From: Bacteroidales bacterium | GTDB taxonomy: Bacteria > Bacteroidota > Bacteroidia > Bacteroidales > P3 | Assembly (NCBI GenBank): GCA_017934545.1 | Contig: JAGBJI010000005.1 | Span: forward strand, 62,001 to 126,000 | Direction: 5' to 3' | Length of the DNA: 64,000 bases | Shown here: piece by piece, positions 7,229 to 16,106 of the stretch | How positions within the stretch are numbered: the first letter of the stretch is position 1 | How the letters are laid out: each line of letters starts with the position of its first letter | The notes under the pieces: model-generated | Told to the model about the DNA's origin: nothing | The model's database searches: none | The model's input: the letters and a program-made list of their open reading frames with translations, nothing else | Translations under genes and position numbers: made by a program

Positions 7229-9184
7229 TCAGTCCAATGACGAAAACTTGCTGTTGTTTGATTTGAACGTTTTGACCAATGATTTGATGTTTTTCACTAT
7301 CTGCATATCCGTATCGGCAGTGTGCGGTTGGCGAACAATCTGTTGCAACTGCTCAAGGTGCTGACGGACTTCGTCTTCGGGCAGTTGTTCGGTTTTGGCT
7401 ATGAATATTTTGCCGTGATACGTAGGCAGGGTGTTTTCTTTGGCGGTAAGAAGTTCTTCGTATAGTTTTTCGCCAGCACGAAGCCCCGTATACTCTATCT
7501 TAATGTCCTTGTCAGGTTCAAAACCAGACAGTTTTATCATCTTGCGTGCCAAATCGTCTATCTTAACGGGCTGCCCCATATCAAAAAGGAATATTTCGCC
7601 GCCGTTACCCATCGCCGCAGCTTCCAAAACCAACCTCGCAGCCTCGGGAATGGTCATAAAATAACGCGTAATGTCTTTATGGGTCACCGTAACAGGCCCT
7701 CCCGCCGCTATCTGATGCTTAAACGTAGGGATAACCGAACCGTTTGACCCCAATACGTTGCCGAAACGCGTGGTTATAAACCGTGTTTTGCCGCCGCTTT
7801 CGGCGTTTGCTCCGTTGCAGGCGTAGATACTGCTCAGCATAATCTCCGCATAACGCTTTGTAGCACCCATTACGTTGGTCGGATTGACCGCTTTGTCGGT
7901 GGAAATCATCACCATCTTCTCGGCATTGTACTTCAAACACAGGCGTGCAACGTTTTGCGTTCCGAAGATGTTGGTCATTACCGCTTCGTACGGCTCTCTT
8001 TCCATCATAGGAACATGTTTGTAGGCTGCAGCATGGAATATTATCTGCGGACAATAGCGTTTGAATATGTCTTCCAAGTGATTGTAATTGCGTATATCGG
8101 CGATAAGTATTTGTTTTTTTATGTCCGCAAAGCGTTCGTTCAACTCGTTTTCAATGTAAAACAACGGTGTTTCGGCGTTATCCAACAAAAGAATCTCGGG
8201 ATTGTACTTGGTAAGTTGACGGACAATCTCGCTGCCGATGCTGCCCGCCGCTCCGGTGACCAAGATACGCTTTTGGCCCAAGACATTGCTGATTGCAGCG
8301 GTGTTAGGCTTTATTTCCTTGCGGCCGAGCAAGTCTTCAATCTGAATTTCCTTTATATTGTTTTCGTTCAACTTGCCGTCAATCCAATACTTCACCCTCG
8401 GAACGGTGAGAACCTTTATATTGTTTTGGTGACACAACTCAAAAATCTTGGCTTTACGCTCGTTGGAGATACGTCCCGTCGCTATAATCAGCTGGTCTAT
8501 GTCTTTGTATTTCAAAATATACTCTTCCCTGTCGGTAGACCACACTTTAATGCCCTCAATGGTCTTTCCCGTCAGGGTTTTGTCGTCATCAAGGAAGCCT
8601 TTGATGTAATATTTGGTGTCGGAGGATAAAAGAGCGTGGGCAGTGGCTATTCCCGTGTGTCCTGCTCCGAAAATCAGGGTTTTGATTGTAAACCTTGAGT
8701 CCGTACCGTTGTGATATGCTTTCTCAAAGAGCCATCTGACGAACATTCTAAACATAAACAAGGCAATAAAAGTTACGAAAAAATTGATTATAACCAATTG
8801 TTTGGGATAGTAATCGTTGATTCCCTGTCCGTAAGTGTACTTATACGCATGGTTAACCGCAAGTAATATAAGGTTGGTCACAATCAACGCCCCCATAATC
8901 CGCAACATATCCGAAAAAGACGAGTAACGGATGATGCTTCTGTGGATTTTGAAACAAAAAATGCAGACAATGGTGATGAAAAACGTCAAAAGGATAAACC
9001 TCAACGAATAGTTGTCAAACGGAAAATTGAACCATGTTTCCTTAATATCAATAATCCAGCCCGAAATAAAGATAGACAGCAAGATAAGAACGGAATCCAG
9101 AACCATGATAACCCAAGGCGGAATGTAGCGTTTGTACATCACCTTGTTGATTATCTGCAACATTTTTATGTATAGTCTGTTCAT
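7229..9184 (-). CDS. Membrane-bound nucleotide-sugar 4,6-dehydratase (CapD/WbpM/PglF family)
   Basis: A 651-residue polysaccharide biosynthesis enzyme. About four membrane segments occupy residues 15-150, followed by a first Rossmann-like domain with GAGHTGIA and then the SDR catalytic domain with VTGAAGSIGSEI. Catalytic-site elements are MISTDKAVNPTNVMGATKRYAE-like: the STDKAVNPTN segment and MGATKRYAE. Family members convert UDP-GlcNAc to a 4-keto-6-deoxy sugar for capsule, O-antigen or glycoprotein glycans. The exact product cannot be read from sequence. A -7 box lies at 9203-9211, just upstream. It appears to be transcribed alone. Confidence 0.9.
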   Translation of the reverse strand: MNRLYIKMLQIINKVMYKRYIPPWVIMVLDSVLILLSIFISGWIIDIKETWFNFPFDNYSLRFILLTFFITIVCIFCFKIHRSIIRYSSFSDMLRIMGALIVTNLILLAVNHAYKYTYGQGINDYYPKQLVIINFFVTFIALFMFRMFVRWLFEKAYHNGTDSRFTIKTLIFGAGHTGIATAHALLSSDTKYYIKGFLDDDKTLTGKTIEGIKVWSTDREEYILKYKDIDQLIIATGRISNERKAKIFELCHQNNIKVLTVPRVKYWIDGKLNENNIKEIQIEDLLGRKEIKPNTAAISNVLGQKRILVTGAAGSIGSEIVRQLTKYNPEILLLDNAETPLFYIENELNERFADIKKQILIADIRNYNHLEDIFKRYCPQIIFHAAAYKHVPMMEREPYEAVMTNIFGTQNVARLCLKYNAEKMVMISTDKAVNPTNVMGATKRYAEIMLSSIYACNGANAESGGKTRFITTRFGNVLGSNGSVIPTFKHQIAAGGPVTVTHKDITRYFMTIPEAARLVLEAAAMGNGGEIFLFDMGQPVKIDDLARKMIKLSGFEPDKDIKIEYTGLRAGEKLYEELLTAKENTLPTYHGKIFIAKTEQLPEDEVRQHLEQLQQIVRQPHTADTDMQIVKNIKSLVKTFKSNNSKFSSLD

Positions 9185-9202
9185 CGGCGTAAAATTGCAA
9201 AG

Positions 9203-9211
9203 GCAAAATTA
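9203..9211 (-). promoter_or_regulatory. -7 box TAATTTTGC for the CapD-like gene
   Basis: Exact consensus on the minus strand, 19 bases before the ATG at 9184, implying a very short leader. Confidence 0.6.
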
Positions 9212-9271
9212 CGAAAATAATTTCTATCCCCGCAAAACCTGCTGCAATTATTATCGTACAAGGTCTTTATT

Positions 9272-10993
9272 TTATCTAAAATAACCTTCCAAACGGAAAA
9301 CATAAGCATATTTGCTCTTGATATCCGCCATTGACAAGCGGGAAAGGTCTATTGTGAGCAATCCGTCGGCATATTTCCACTTCAAGTCGGCGTTTTCGCT
9401 GCCCAAAAGCGTTATTTTCATGTTTTTATCAGGCTTTCCGTCCAAGGCAAAGGACAATTCCCTGCCCAAATCCTGCGTTGCAACAGCGTAAAGATTGCCG
9501 TGGTTGACGGTAAAAAACGTTACAGGACGCTGCCACGTCAATTTGCCGTGCCAAAGCGTATCTGCGGCAAAAGCAACGGCGTTGCCGTTTTTGTCAAATG
9601 CCGTTAGGTGCAGATGTGCGTCCACATCAACTTCTTTGTACAACACTTCAAACAAATATTTCTTCCCTTTTTTGAAATCAATCGTAAACTTTAGCTCTGA
9701 ATCCTTCGTTGCAACTCCACCATACAAACACTTGCCGCCCTCATATACAGAAATCTTTGCTTCGTCGTCTGCTTTAAGCGAAAAAGTCATCGGCGTATCG
9801 CTTGCAGGAGTGAGAGTATTAGTCCAAGATATTGAAAAATTGTCTTCTGTGCATTGTTTGACGGGAGCATTCCTCACCCAATCAAAGTCAAGTGCGGCAC
9901 TGTATATATCAACCGTCGTTTGCTGCGAGGTATACGGCACTTTGTAAGGTTTGCTTCCGTAAACAGATTCACCGTTTATCAAAAGCCAGCCGCCCAACTG
10001 CAAAAGACGTTCCTGCTGCAACAACGGAATGCGTCCGTCGGCCGACGGAGCTACGTTTAACATCAATCCGCCGCCCATACTTACCAACTGAACGAAATGT
10101 TTTATCAATTCTTCCGCCGTAAGATAGTCTTCCAACGGAGAAAACCTGTTCAGACCGAAACTTCTTGCCAAACTGCGGCATTCACTCCACGGACGGTCGG
10201 TCACGTTTATCCCCGCAGAATATTCGGGCGTGAGAAAACCGTAAGGGTTTCCCGTTCCCCAGCGGTTGTTTACTATTACCTCGTCCTTGCCTACGGTTTT
10301 AGTCAGATAATCCACCATCTCTTCGCTGCGTAATGTCTTGTAATCAAAGTCCCAATCCCCGTCAGCAAAGACTATTGAGGGTTTGTACATGTCAACCAAC
10401 TCTTTGAACTGCGGAATTAAGTAACGGTCAACATATTTCTCTATTCCCGCCGTGTCAAAAGTCCAACGGTATATAGGGTTGTCCCATTCGGTCAAAGAAT
10501 AATACAACCCGAAACGCATGTCTTTGCCTTCGCATGCTTTTTTCAGTTCCTTTACAAAATCACGGTGTGCAGGCGTATTCATTGAATTCTTGTTTGTAGT
10601 CTTTGTGTCCCACAGACAAAAGCCGTCGTGGTGCTTTGAGGAAAAGACTATGTATTTTGCACCCGATTTTTCAAACAAATCAATCCATTCATCAGCGTTA
10701 AACAACTCGGCTTTGAACATTTTGGCAAAATCAAAATAAGAAAAATCCTCACCGTATACGCGTTTAACGAAATTTTGCCGCAAAGTATCGGAAGTGACGA
10801 ACCCTTTGTAAAACCATTCTGCGTATTGCTCACGCCCCGAATACGACGGCACGCTGTACAATCCGTAATGAATCATCACACCAAGCTTAACGCTGTCAAA
10901 CCATTGCGGAAAAACGTTTTCCTGTTGTGCTTTTACCGCATTTTGCAACAGTACTGCACACAATATCAACAGTACGGAGAATTGTTTTTTCAT
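9272..10993 (-). CDS. Secreted alpha-L-fucosidase, GH29
   Basis: Hydrolyses terminal alpha-linked L-fucose from glycans such as host mucin or plant xyloglucan. A signal peptide (MKKQFSVLLILCAVLLQNAVKA) directs it to the periplasm or surface. The GH29 barrel covers about residues 27-350 with KLGVMIHYGLYSVPS, FSSKHHDGFCLWDT, FGLYYSLTEWDNP, and the nucleophile Asp211 in VFADGDWDFD. A C-terminal beta domain follows. At 573 residues it is full length. No SusC/SusD pair or other glycosidase is adjacent, so it is not in a recognisable polysaccharide utilisation locus here. Confidence 0.93.
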   Translation of the reverse strand: MKKQFSVLLILCAVLLQNAVKAQQENVFPQWFDSVKLGVMIHYGLYSVPSYSGREQYAEWFYKGFVTSDTLRQNFVKRVYGEDFSYFDFAKMFKAELFNADEWIDLFEKSGAKYIVFSSKHHDGFCLWDTKTTNKNSMNTPAHRDFVKELKKACEGKDMRFGLYYSLTEWDNPIYRWTFDTAGIEKYVDRYLIPQFKELVDMYKPSIVFADGDWDFDYKTLRSEEMVDYLTKTVGKDEVIVNNRWGTGNPYGFLTPEYSAGINVTDRPWSECRSLARSFGLNRFSPLEDYLTAEELIKHFVQLVSMGGGLMLNVAPSADGRIPLLQQERLLQLGGWLLINGESVYGSKPYKVPYTSQQTTVDIYSAALDFDWVRNAPVKQCTEDNFSISWTNTLTPASDTPMTFSLKADDEAKISVYEGGKCLYGGVATKDSELKFTIDFKKGKKYLFEVLYKEVDVDAHLHLTAFDKNGNAVAFAADTLWHGKLTWQRPVTFFTVNHGNLYAVATQDLGRELSFALDGKPDKNMKITLLGSENADLKWKYADGLLTIDLSRLSMADIKSKYAYVFRLEGYFR

Positions 10994-11025
10994 AATCTAC
11001 GGAGTTAAAACATTAATTTACATGT

Positions 11026-11034
11026 GCAAAGATA
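11026..11034 (-). promoter_or_regulatory. -7 box TATCTTTGC for the fucosidase gene
   Basis: Exact TAnnTTTGC match on the minus strand, 33 bases before the start at 10993. No good -33 TTTG is seen. Confidence 0.5.
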
Positions 11035-11105
11035 ATACATAATTTGTTCTCTTTTGTGTTTGAAAGCATTATTATCCGCCGCAAAAACGCATTTTTCCGT
11101 CTAAA

Positions 11106-11278
11106 CCCCGCCCTTAAACATTCAATTGCCGCTTCATAGCATTTTATTTTTGCCCCTTGCGAAAGTAATCCGAAAAAAAATAGGTTTTTTAACTTAAAAA
11201 AATAGGTTTTTTCGGTCAAAAAATCTGATTTTTTTAAAACTCTTTTCTGAAAAGGCAAAAACCAAAAGGCAAAAGGCG
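11106..11278. repeat. Brick-built element, TAGG core (inverse of the copy at 33.1 kb)
   Basis: Between the divergent fucosidase and TerY-C genes. Inner units have cores TAGG (11181-11184), TAGG (11203-11206) and TCTGA (11224-11228), each between A- and T-tracts and 22 bp apart. The left arm contains GCCCCTTGCGAAAGTAATC and the right arm, read inversely, GCCTTTTCAGAAAAGAG. The central 118 bp is nearly identical, in reverse orientation, to 33087-33205. No gene is seen here; short open frames are a by-product of the A and T tracts. Confidence 0.85.
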
Positions 11279-11298
11279 TTAATCTTATATAATTTTAG

Positions 11299-11307
11299 TA
11301 TCTTTGC
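11299..11307 (+). promoter_or_regulatory. -7 box TATCTTTGC for the TerY-P/HXS operon
   Basis: Exact TAnnTTTGC, 22 bases before the ATG at 11329. It is the only promoter-like signal I see before the ten-gene operon. Confidence 0.6.
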
Positions 11308-11328
11308 AACATATATTCTTTTTCACAC

Positions 11329-11701
11329 ATGGAAATCACACGATTGAGTAACGATGCTTTCGCCGTCTTGGCTCAATGTTCCAGGACAGAGAAACCTTTC
11401 GGTATCACCGTCGATACGCAAGGGGGGGGGGGATTTGCTCACTTTTGTATGGGCTTTTAACATAGACAAACAAAAAGCACACAGAGAAGGTTTTGATAAA
11501 AAGCACGTCAAGGGAGCCGTTTCTTTGGACATAAACTTCAACGGTTGTCCCCATTGCAAAACAAAAAGATTTTACGTTTGCCAAAACTGCAAAACGGTTG
11601 TCTGTTGGCACGGTGAAAAAACCGTCACCTGCCCTTCATGCCGTCAAAAAGGCACGGTTCAAGCAGCGGAATCAATAGATTTAAACGGTTTCGGATATTA
11701 A
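11329..11701 (+). CDS. TerY-C zinc-ribbon protein, out of frame at a run of 11 G
   Basis: From the ATG at 11329 the frame encodes a segment typical of the TerY-C domain (DAFAVLAQCSRTEKPFGITVD), then meets eleven consecutive G at 11422-11432 and stops at 11458-11460 after 43 residues. In the neighbouring frame the rest of the domain follows intact: GCPHC, CQNC, a lone Cys with His, then CPSC, enough for two zinc sites. Ten G (or 7, 13) would restore a single 123-residue protein. An in-frame ATG at 11354 exists for the downstream part but its N-terminus looks non-native. In other TerY-P loci this domain is often fused to the vWA protein. Phase variation or a sequencing slip are both possible. 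Confidence 0.8.
11422..11432 (+). repeat. Homopolymer tract of 11 G inside a coding region
   Basis: Counted directly from the sequence. The tract lies at codon 32 of the first gene of the operon, and its present length puts the zinc-ribbon half out of frame. Such tracts change length by slipped-strand mispairing and are classical phase-variation switches. I noticed no comparable G run elsewhere in the window. Confidence 0.95.
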
Positions 11702-11712
11702 TTTTTCTTACA

Positions 11713-12999
11713 ATGGAACTTTCAAAAGGAACTAAAGTAAATTTAACGGCAGGTTTCTCTGCAACCGTTATCAAAGAATTGGGCAGAGGCGGTCAGGGAA
11801 TAGTCTATTTGGTGCAGGCGGAGGGCAAACAATTGGCATTGAAATGGTACACAACGCCTTTGGATGAAAAGTTTTACAAAAATTTGGAACGCAATATTGC
11901 CTGCGGACCTCCGTCTGACAATTTTATTTGGCCTTTGTATTTGACCCAAAAGCAATACGGCAGTTTCGGATACCTGATGCGGTTGCGTCCCGAGGGCTAT
12001 TTTGAATTCGGCAACTATCTTTTGGCACGCCAAAAATTTGCTTCAATCAATGCAATGTTCACCTGTGCGATGAAAATATGCAACGCTTTTATGATGTTGC
12101 ACCGTTTCGGATTCAGTTACCAGGATTTGAACGACGGCAATTTCTTTATCCGCCCATCTGACGGTGATGTTTTGATTTGCGACAACGACAACGTAATGCC
12201 GCAGGGTGAGAAATCGGGCATAATGGGAAAAGCACGCTACATGGCACCTGAAGTTATTGCAGGGGGAATACCCGACAAATACAGCGACCGTTTTTCTTTG
12301 TCGGTTATTTTGTTTATGTTGTTTTTCGGCAATCACCCTTTTGAAGGGGCAAAAGTTGTGGCTTGCCCTTGCATGACAGAGCAGTTTGAAAAAAGTTTTT
12401 ACGGAAAAGACGCCGTCTTTATATACGACCCGACCGACAAAAGCAATCTTCCCGTACGCGGAGTACACGGCAATGTCATCAAACGGTGGCCTTTGTTCCC
12501 GTCATTGCTCAAACAAACCTTTGAACAGCAGTTCGCAAAGGATTGTCTTGCACATCCGAACAAAAGAATGATAGAACAACAGTGGCAGAAAATTATATCA
12601 AAGACAAAGGATTTACTGATTGTCTGCCCTCATTGCAAAGAAGAAACTTTTGCCGATGCACACAATGAACACAACTTGTGTATTGCCTGCGGCAAAGACA
12701 TAAACACGGACAAACAACTGCACATTGACTCAAGACACATTGTCCTTTCGGCAGGGACGTTGCTTTACTTAACCGACGCCGTTACGCCAGAGGGCAAAAC
12801 CGAAACATTTCCTTCGGACAACAACCTGACGGTTATCCGCAACATAAGCCAAAACAATTGGATTGCAACCACGCCGAGCGGCAAGATAAAGACCGTTAAA
12901 CCGCAGGAATTCTTCCCCGTTATCAACGGATTGAAGGTTTCTTTCGGACAAAACGCCGCTTCAAACACGGCAGTAAAAGGAGAAATAACAGTAAAATAA
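11713..12999 (+). CDS. TerY-P-type Ser/Thr protein kinase with C-terminal zinc finger
   Basis: A 428-residue cytoplasmic kinase, the phosphorylating member of the TerY-P triad (kinase, PP2C phosphatase, vWA). The glycine loop GRGGQGIVYLV (24-34) and Lys44 in LALKW bind ATP. The catalytic loop reads YQDLNDGNF (136-144, Asp138), the metal-binding site ICDND (Asp157) replaces DFG, and YMAPE is at 176-180. A four-Cys zinc finger follows (C305, C308, C323, C326), then a small beta-rich tail. The ATG at 11713 is preferred because 25 upstream codons overlap the TerY-C gene. It lies 11 bases after that gene. Substrates are unknown; HxsA or the membrane protein are guesses. Confidence 0.88.
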   Translation: MELSKGTKVNLTAGFSATVIKELGRGGQGIVYLVQAEGKQLALKWYTTPLDEKFYKNLERNIACGPPSDNFIWPLYLTQKQYGSFGYLMRLRPEGYFEFGNYLLARQKFASINAMFTCAMKICNAFMMLHRFGFSYQDLNDGNFFIRPSDGDVLICDNDNVMPQGEKSGIMGKARYMAPEVIAGGIPDKYSDRFSLSVILFMLFFGNHPFEGAKVVACPCMTEQFEKSFYGKDAVFIYDPTDKSNLPVRGVHGNVIKRWPLFPSLLKQTFEQQFAKDCLAHPNKRMIEQQWQKIISKTKDLLIVCPHCKEETFADAHNEHNLCIACGKDINTDKQLHIDSRHIVLSAGTLLYLTDAVTPEGKTETFPSDNNLTVIRNISQNNWIATTPSGKIKTVKPQEFFPVINGLKVSFGQNAASNTAVKGEITVK

Positions 13000-13019
13000 C
13001 CAAAAACAATAATTAAACC

Positions 13020-13772
13020 ATGGGACTTTTAGACGAAACGGTAAGCGTTCCCCGCAGAACGATGACACTTTTCTTTATGATTGACACCTCGGGAAGTATG
13101 GAGGGCAACAAAATAGGAGCGGTTAACGATGCAGTGGTAAATGTGCTGCCTTTGTTGAACGACATATCGGAAACAAACCCCGACGCAGAGATAAAAGTTG
13201 CGGCTTTGGAGTTTTCCAACTCTGTCAGTTGGCTGTACGACGAACCCAAGAATGCCAAAGATTTCATCTGGCAGGATGTTTGTGCCGGCGGATTGACATC
13301 ATTGGGTGCGGCATGTGCGGAACTATCTTCAAAACTTTCCCGTAACGGAGGATTTATGCAGTCTGCAAGCGGCTCTTTCGCCCCTGCAATCATATTGCTT
13401 TCTGACGGCGGACCTACAGATGATTACCAAAGCGGGTTGAACAAGCTGAAAAACAACAATTGGTTCAAATCCGCAATAAAAATAGCGATAGCCATAGGCG
13501 ATGATGCGGACAAAGACGTGTTGAAAGACTTTACAGGGTCGTCGGAAGCGGTGATTACGGTTCACAATATTGACGCTTTGAAACAGATAATCCGCATTGT
13601 AGCCGTCACTTCCTCGCAGATAGGAAGCAAAAGCAGCACCGCAGGCGAAACAACCAAACAAGAACAGGTGTTGAAAGATATACAGGATGCCGCACAAAGC
13701 ATAAACGGAGCGGAAACATCCGATTCGGTGTCCTCTGTTGACAGCAGTCAATATATTGATGATTGGGAATAA
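13020..13772 (+). CDS. TerY-like von Willebrand factor A domain protein
   Basis: A 250-residue soluble vWA protein. The metal-ion-dependent adhesion site is complete: DTSGS (Asp22, Ser24, Ser26), Thr93 in GGLTSLG, and Asp129 in LLSDGGPTDD. Residues 205-250 form a Ser/Gln-rich low-complexity tail. TerY-type vWA proteins are thought to act as metal-dependent scaffolds joined by phosphorylation to the kinase and PP2C partner. The zinc TerY-C domain usually found at the C-terminus is here a separate gene (11329-11701). The stop codon overlaps the PP2C start (TAATG). Confidence 0.9.
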   Translation: MGLLDETVSVPRRTMTLFFMIDTSGSMEGNKIGAVNDAVVNVLPLLNDISETNPDAEIKVAALEFSNSVSWLYDEPKNAKDFIWQDVCAGGLTSLGAACAELSSKLSRNGGFMQSASGSFAPAIILLSDGGPTDDYQSGLNKLKNNNWFKSAIKIAIAIGDDADKDVLKDFTGSSEAVITVHNIDALKQIIRIVAVTSSQIGSKSSTAGETTKQEQVLKDIQDAAQSINGAETSDSVSSVDSSQYIDDWE

Positions 13773-14938
13773 TGGTCAGAGGTTACAATTTCTCCTGCCA
13801 AGGCTTCAGTCACAAAGCCACAAATAAGCCTTGTCAGGATTATTCTCTGTGCCGCATTGAAAGCGGTTCGCATTCCGTAATCATAGTTTGCGACGGTCAC
13901 GGCGGAGAGCGGTATTTCAGAAGCGGCATCGGGGCAAAGACTGCGGCTCAGGTGACGCTTGATGCAGTTGACAAGTTCGTTCGCTGCACCGACAAGTCTT
14001 TGTTCAACGGCGTTTTATATACTGCACGCCCTGCGGCGGCGGATAAAAACAACGACAGGCCTTTTAACGCAATTGACAATGCTTTCCGTCAACTGTTTTC
14101 CTCAATAATATGTCAGTGGAACAACCAAACAGAAGCCCACGCCGCCGCAAATCCGCTCACCGATTGGGAAAAAGCCAACGTCAAACAAGAATACAAGGAC
14201 GCATTTCTTGCAAAAAAAGATTTGGAGAAGATTTACGGCTGTACCCTTATTGCTTATGTGCAGAGCGAAACCTATTGGTTTGCTTTTCAAATCGGCGACG
14301 GCAAGTGTATATCGTTCATGCAGGACATTGTATACACCGAACCTGTGCCGTGGGACGACAAATGCTTTTTGAACAAGACTACTTCGCTGTGCGACAATGC
14401 GGCTTTGGAAGAGATACGTTATTGTTTTGACGGTTCAAAAACTTTTCCCGTAGCCGTATTTTTAGGTTCTGACGGCGTAGACGATTCTTTCGGAACAACG
14501 GAAAACCTTGTCAACTTCTACATACAGGTTCTTAAAATGTTAGATTCCGAAGGGTTTGACGCTACAACGCAGTCCTTGCAAAAGGATTTGCCCGTTTTGA
14601 GCAGTATAGGCAGCAAAGACGATATGTCCGTTGCATTTATTTACGATGAAAACCGATTGAAAGACCGCATTACGCAGCTTATACAATACCAAATATCGCT
14701 TGTACAGGACGGAATGCAGCAACTGAATAAAAGGATTTATACCTTGAAAGCAAAAATTCTTAACCTTGAAAACCCAAATCCGCAGGACAGAAAAACAAAG
14801 ATTGAACTTGATTATGCCAAACAAGATATTGCTTCGGCGGAACAACAAAAGGAAAATCTGCAAACCAAACTGAACATTTTGTATCAACAACTGCCTTGCA
14901 ACCGAACATCACCAAAAGAAAATACGGCACATGAATAA
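13772..14938 (+). CDS. PP2C-type protein phosphatase with C-terminal coiled coil
   Basis: The antagonist of the adjacent kinase. Metal-binding motifs of the PP2C fold are present in order: QDYS (22-25), VCDGHGG (39-45), GDGK in FQIGDGKC (about 175), LGSDGVDDSF (231-240), and GSKDDMSVAFI (280-290). Residues 295-388 are predicted coiled coil rich in Gln, Lys and Glu, unusual for the family and possibly a docking arm. The ATG at 13772 overlaps the vWA stop by one base; an in-frame TTG at 13763 would add three residues. The last eight bases overlap the next gene. Confidence 0.9.
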   Translation: MVRGYNFSCQGFSHKATNKPCQDYSLCRIESGSHSVIIVCDGHGGERYFRSGIGAKTAAQVTLDAVDKFVRCTDKSLFNGVLYTARPAAADKNNDRPFNAIDNAFRQLFSSIICQWNNQTEAHAAANPLTDWEKANVKQEYKDAFLAKKDLEKIYGCTLIAYVQSETYWFAFQIGDGKCISFMQDIVYTEPVPWDDKCFLNKTTSLCDNAALEEIRYCFDGSKTFPVAVFLGSDGVDDSFGTTENLVNFYIQVLKMLDSEGFDATTQSLQKDLPVLSSIGSKDDMSVAFIYDENRLKDRITQLIQYQISLVQDGMQQLNKRIYTLKAKILNLENPNPQDRKTKIELDYAKQDIASAEQQKENLQTKLNILYQQLPCNRTSPKENTAHE

Positions 14939-16106
14939 CAACGACAAAACCTTACCCGATTATATCAAACAGGCCGTTGACCTTTACGGACGGGACACTG
15001 TCAAAGACATAAGGCTGTCTAACATACTCAACGACATTGCTTCGTTTGAACCGTTTGCGGCCTCAAAAAACATAATCCGCACATTGCTCAAAGACGGTTA
15101 CGGTATTAAAGTGTTGCAAACCGAAGGTTCGCTTTTGGCATTGCATGCTTTGTCGTCGGAAATTGCGGATAAATACGGCTATTTGCCGCAATCAACGGAT
15201 TATATTCTCTTTTCACTTGCCTACGGTTTAGGTTTTGTTGAAGACAAACCCGTATATGAAAACATCAACGCCGAAACTTACGAATACACAAACACACAAA
15301 GTGAGTATAAAATCACCGACCTCAACAGTGAACTTGCAAAACAAAAAGAAGAATATGCCGTTTTGCTGAACCGTCTTATTACCGTACCGAAATATCTTCC
15401 GGGTTTTTACTCTGCATCCGCCCTTTCGCAGCTGCAATTGACGGAAAATAAAATATTTTTATTGCAAAAAGCTTTAAACATTCCGCAAGATGATTGGTGC
15501 CAAAAGGAAAAAGAAGCGGTGCTTAAACGATATAGTAAAAATACTTCATCGCTTAAAAAACGGGTACGTACTGCATCCGCAGTTGCCGTTTTGTTCCTTA
15601 TTATATTTATTGTATACGGAAGTTTGTACATAAGTGCATCTTCTGACCGCAAAACATTCGCTTCGCACATTCAAAAAGGAGATGCGTTGTTGCAAAAAGG
15701 CGACTATGAACAAGCCGTATCGCATTACAAAAATGCGTATACTGATTACAATGCCTTCAGAAGTGTTTCCTACAAACGCAATGCACTTGACAAAATAAAC
15801 AATGCTGCAGATATGCTGACAAATTCAGGCAGCAACGAAGCCTTACGTCAATCTTACAAATTATTGCAATCGTCAATGCAGTTGAACTTATCCCCTACGG
15901 AGCGGTTATCAGTACAGGACAAAATAAAATCTCTGCAAACGGAGATAGATTCACGTTTGGACAAAGGCCGCAACACATTGGCGTTGAATATATCCGCCAA
16001 TAACGGAAAATTAAACAAGGACGGAGAGCAACTTTTGGAGGATTTGCTAAAGTTATCTCCCGAAGATTATTGGTTGAATTTTATAAAAAAGAAAAACAAT
16101 GAATAA
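14931..16106 (+). CDS. Single-pass membrane protein with TPR-like C-terminal half
   Basis: I do not recognise a named family. The 391-residue product has an N-terminal helical half (1-205), one strong membrane segment (about 214-236, AVAVLFLIIFIVYGSLYI), and a C-terminal half with a tetratricopeptide-like stretch (GDALLQKGDYEQAVSHYKNAY, about 252-272). It probably has a cytoplasmic N-terminus and periplasmic C-terminus, placing it to link the cytoplasmic kinase/phosphatase/vWA proteins to the exported HxsA. It overlaps both neighbours by eight bases (ATGAATAA at each junction), indicating tight translational coupling. Confidence 0.75.
   Translation: MNNNDKTLPDYIKQAVDLYGRDTVKDIRLSNILNDIASFEPFAASKNIIRTLLKDGYGIKVLQTEGSLLALHALSSEIADKYGYLPQSTDYILFSLAYGLGFVEDKPVYENINAETYEYTNTQSEYKITDLNSELAKQKEEYAVLLNRLITVPKYLPGFYSASALSQLQLTENKIFLLQKALNIPQDDWCQKEKEAVLKRYSKNTSSLKKRVRTASAVAVLFLIIFIVYGSLYISASSDRKTFASHIQKGDALLQKGDYEQAVSHYKNAYTDYNAFRSVSYKRNALDKINNAADMLTNSGSNEALRQSYKLLQSSMQLNLSPTERLSVQDKIKSLQTEIDSRLDKGRNTLALNISANNGKLNKDGEQLLEDLLKLSPEDYWLNFIKKKNNE

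Noticed and set aside
11013-11258. Short open frames in several repeat elements translate to similar peptides (for example FQKRVLKKSDFLTEKTYFF-like at 11.1 and 33.1 kb)
   Set aside because: The similarity follows from shared A/T tracts read as Lys and Phe. The unit is 22 bp, not a multiple of three, so the frame is not kept, and both strands give such peptides.
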